NCBI GenBank assembly: GCA_017477935.1
Contig: JAFVIC010000075.1
Coordinates: 1 to 64,000 of the forward strand
Reading direction: 5' to 3'
From: Akkermansia sp.
GTDB taxonomy: Bacteria; Verrucomicrobiota; Verrucomicrobiia; Verrucomicrobiales; Akkermansiaceae
DNA length: 64,000 nt
Shown here: piece after piece, positions 61,785-64,000 of the stretch
How positions within the stretch are numbered: position 1 is the stretch's first letter
How the letters are laid out: the number at the start of each line of letters is the position of its first letter
Notes under the pieces: model-generated
The model's database searches: none
The model's input: the letters and a program-made list of their open reading frames with translations, nothing else
Told to the model about the DNA's origin: nothing
Program-made: the position numbers and the translations under genes

Positions 61785-63113
61785 ATGCAGGCAAGCCTCC
61801 CAACGGCTCAGAAATGTGAAATCAACATTGCCCTGCCCCGCGGTTGCAGACTGGGCAACTACCGCGTGCTCGACACGTTGGGACAAGGTGGGTTCGGCAT
61901 CACCTATCTGGCGGAGTATATACCAAGCGGCAAGAGGGTGGTTATCAAGGAGAACATGCCTGCCGGTTTTTCTTACCGCCAGGAATCTACGCTGACCGTA
62001 GCCCCCACAGGCTCAGGCGAAGAGCAGAAGTTATACAACTGGGCACTGAAGCGATTTCTGGAAGAAGCTCAACTGCTGGCCGAGCTCAATCACCCGAATA
62101 TCGTGCAGGTGACGGAGGCCTTCACCGCGCTCGGCACCGCCTATTACGTGATGGAACACATTGAGGGCAACGTGCTGCACAAAGCCGCACCGCCCCCCGG
62201 CGAAATCACGGAGCAATGGCTGCACCCCGTGCTCTGCGATATTCTGCAAGCGCTGAGTTATGTGCATGATTGCGGATTATTGCACCGCGATATTAAGCCG
62301 AATAACATCCTGCTGGACAACAATGGGCGCGCCGTACTCATCGACTTCGGCACAGCGCGTTCCCTGCTCAGCGAGCGTAGTGCCACCGTACTCGAAAGCC
62401 CCGGGTACACCCCGCTCGAACAACTGCAGACCAACGGCGCCAAGGGACCGTGGATTGACATCTACGCCTTGGGGGCCACCTGCTACCGCCTGATTACCGG
62501 GCAGAACCCGCCGCGCAGTCTCGACCGACTGGGAGATGATGCCGATTGTCTGATACTGGCTGAACATCCCGAACTGCTCAAGCGTTTCACCCCTGCGTTT
62601 TTGCGCGGAATTGACCGCGCACTCTCACTCCATTACAAAAAGCGCTGGCAGACAGCCGCCGCTTGGATTGAGGAGATCAATTCAGCGGAATTGCCCCCTA
62701 TCCCCACAGCCCCCGTCTATCTGCCGCCCCGGCGTACCGGCGGGCAAAAAGCAGCCGGCCGACAGATTGCCACCTTGCCACCCGTACCACAAAAGAAAGG
62801 AGCCGGCAGGGGCGAGTGGTGGTTTTATGTGGTGGCATGTTTCATGCTTATGGGCACTATCGAGGCCACGAATGGCAGGGCTCTCCCGGCCTTATTGTTA
62901 TTCATTATCTACCTTGTGGGGGCCTACCGACGCCTTATCAGACTACAGCGAAGCCTTACCTGGCTACCGCTCTGGCTGCTGATTTCATTTACAGCCGGCT
63001 GCATGGTGATGGGGCTTGCCAATTCTGAGACCCTGGGCGGTTTAGTATTCTGCGTGTTTGCCTTCATCATACCCGGCATTATACCCGATCCACAACAGGG
63101 CGGCAGGGGGTAA
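61785..63113 (+). CDS. Ser/Thr protein kinase with C-terminal membrane domain
   Basis: A 442-residue Hanks-type kinase nearly identical in plan to the one upstream (same LGQGGFGITYLAE loop, Lys55, HRDIKPNN with Asp169, DFG at 187-189, shared insertion after the Lys). After about residue 300 comes a basic linker and then three to four transmembrane helices (about 342-435), where the first kinase has a proline-rich tail. It lies 27 bases downstream of the first, so they are co-expressed. Substrates may be membrane or envelope proteins. Confidence 0.92.
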   Translation: MQASLPTAQKCEINIALPRGCRLGNYRVLDTLGQGGFGITYLAEYIPSGKRVVIKENMPAGFSYRQESTLTVAPTGSGEEQKLYNWALKRFLEEAQLLAELNHPNIVQVTEAFTALGTAYYVMEHIEGNVLHKAAPPPGEITEQWLHPVLCDILQALSYVHDCGLLHRDIKPNNILLDNNGRAVLIDFGTARSLLSERSATVLESPGYTPLEQLQTNGAKGPWIDIYALGATCYRLITGQNPPRSLDRLGDDADCLILAEHPELLKRFTPAFLRGIDRALSLHYKKRWQTAAAWIEEINSAELPPIPTAPVYLPPRRTGGQKAAGRQIATLPPVPQKKGAGRGEWWFYVVACFMLMGTIEATNGRALPALLLFIIYLVGAYRRLIRLQRSLTWLPLWLLISFTAGCMVMGLANSETLGGLVFCVFAFIIPGIIPDPQQGGRG

Positions 63114-63176
63114 CGTCGCCGCGAAGCCCATTCTGTGCTTGCAGAGCACACAGACAGGGGGTATGCTGTGAGTGTT

Positions 63177-63662
63177 ATGGGATTTACAACCGCTTTAGCC
63201 GCCACCGCAGCCACAGCAGCTGCCGTCGTCCCCTCGCTCATGCAGGCGAGGGCTTACAAAAACCAGAGTTCCGCCCTGCAATCCACAGCGAATCAGCAGG
63301 AATCACTCGCCAACCAACAAGCCGGAGCCATGATTAACACGGCCTCGGCCAACCAACAGCGAGCTGCTCGAAATGCCAACGCCCGCATGGCTTCGGCCAG
63401 AGCAGACGCCGCCGGTTCCAATCTTGCGGCTGAAGGGAGCGTGACCGTACGTGAGCGCGACCTCGCTACCCGCCTGCAAGATGAAATTACAACCAACGCC
63501 AACGAACTACTCGCCAATGCTGAAAATGTGCGCCAGCAAGGCTACCTGAACGCCTGGCAGACCCGCCAGAGCGCCCGCCAGGCACAAGCACAGGCCATGG
63601 GCAGCACAGCCTCGGCCATCGGCGGTTTGTTCTCAGGTGTGGCAGCTGCACTGAATAGCTGA
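63177..63662 (+). CDS. Alanine-rich helical protein of unknown function
   Basis: A 161-residue protein starting at the ATG at 63177 (MGFTTALAATAATAAAV): a hydrophobic Ala-rich N-terminus, a long coiled-coil middle rich in Ala, Asn and Gln (about 25-130), and an Ala/Gly-rich hydrophobic end (STASAIGGLFSGVAAAL). The pattern resembles phage internal virion proteins or membrane-active helices. It is the last gene of the kinase cluster and might be a kinase substrate; there is no other phage gene nearby. Confidence 0.6.
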   Translation: MGFTTALAATAATAAAVVPSLMQARAYKNQSSALQSTANQQESLANQQAGAMINTASANQQRAARNANARMASARADAAGSNLAAEGSVTVRERDLATRLQDEITTNANELLANAENVRQQGYLNAWQTRQSARQAQAQAMGSTASAIGGLFSGVAAALNS

Positions 63663-63690
63663 TTCACTAAGCGCTGAGGACATGTCATCA

Positions 63691-63727
63691 AAAGGCCGTT
63701 GCCCCAAGGTAGGAGCAACGGCCTTTT
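63691..63727. terminator. Bidirectional terminator
   Basis: A 12-bp stem (AAAGGCCGTTGC with GCAACGGCCTTT) around a 12-base loop, with T-run on the plus side and A-run on the other; it separates the kinase cluster from the convergent GH95-like gene. Confidence 0.85.
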
Positions 63728-63753
63728 TTCATTTACGAGGTTAGAAAGTCCCC

Positions 63754-64000
63754 TTATTCAGCAGGCGATTGCACCGTGGGAGTAACCTGCACACGCTCAC
63801 CATTGACCACCACGGTCACGGGAGAGGGATTCGGGGTTGTCGTGGTGAGCTGATAACCCGTCACTTTACCCTGTTTCCACTCAATATCAACGGTAATATT
63901 GCCGCGGGCGCGAATACCCTTTACATGGCCGTCTGACCACGCTGTCGGAATGGCCGGCAGCAGCTCGATAACACCGGCATGGCTCTGTATAAGCATCTCG
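63754..64000 (-). CDS. GH95-like alpha-L-fucosidase, C-terminal part
   Basis: Only the last ~81 residues are in the window. [18 protein letters not shown], then [15 protein letters not shown] and [10 protein letters not shown], match the C-terminal domain of GH95 enzymes, which remove alpha-linked fucose (or galactose) from host glycans. The catalytic barrel lies beyond the right edge. It fits with fucU at 24687 and the GH84 enzyme as parts of mucin glycan use. Confidence 0.82.
   Translation of the reverse strand, partial: EMLIQSHAGVIELLPAIPTAWSDGHVKGIRARGNITVDIEWKQGKVTGYQLTTTTPNPSPVTVVVNGERVQVTPTVQSPAE

Overview
The window looks like the chromosome of a Gram-negative, saccharolytic, probably mucus-associated bacterium, most likely Verrucomicrobiota close to Akkermansia. 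This is inferred from gene content: KDO and undecaprenyl-phosphate synthesis, outer-membrane barrels, a secreted GH84 beta-N-acetylglucosaminidase with an F5/8-type carbohydrate-binding module, the C-terminus of a GH95-like alpha-L-fucosidase, a fucose mutarotase, many secreted proteins of unknown function and several ankyrin-repeat proteins. No rRNA, complete tRNA or CRISPR array was seen.

Layout. 1-9.6 kb: 5' part of rarA, small secreted proteins, kdsB-uppS, and three related secreted proteins (two thioredoxin-like) sharing a C-terminal module. 9.7-10.9 kb: non-coding patch with two copies of a structured repeat flanking an IS110-family remnant whose left end folds like a bridge RNA. 10.9-19.6 kb: acyl-CoA synthetase-like enzyme, outer-membrane protein under a near-perfect sigma70 promoter with a 16-bp palindrome, DJ-1-like protein, a LysM / LysM / L,D-transpeptidase cell-wall operon, two PH-like membrane proteins. 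19.6-24.5 kb: decayed accessory island (frameshifted gene, group II intron remnant, Panacea-domain gene with an in-frame stop next to a small membrane protein, IS30 remnant with gene fragments on both sides). 24.7-36.3 kb: fucU, queD-like, bioG, many secreted unknowns, pth-leuA. 36.4-47.3 kb: GH84 enzyme, polysaccharide deacetylase, AsmA-like protein, IF-1 paralogue, undecaprenyl-phosphate sugar transferase, trmL, exonuclease-like protein, ankyrin lipoprotein. 47.4-64 kb: clpB with an amber codon in the first Walker A motif, a CBM9/GHL-like secreted protein, ankyrin protein, overlapping paralogous lipoproteins, a MacA-MacB-TolC-type export operon, a beta-barrel, two tandem Ser/Thr kinases, an alanine-rich protein and a partial GH95 enzyme.

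A recurring signal is promoter placement. At about fifteen genes on both strands a -35/-10 pair with 16-17 bp spacing ends only 6-10 bases before the start codon and no Shine-Dalgarno sequence is visible, so many transcripts should be leaderless or nearly so. Genes in the island and the IS110 fragment instead have strong purine-rich ribosome-binding sites, which marks them as foreign.
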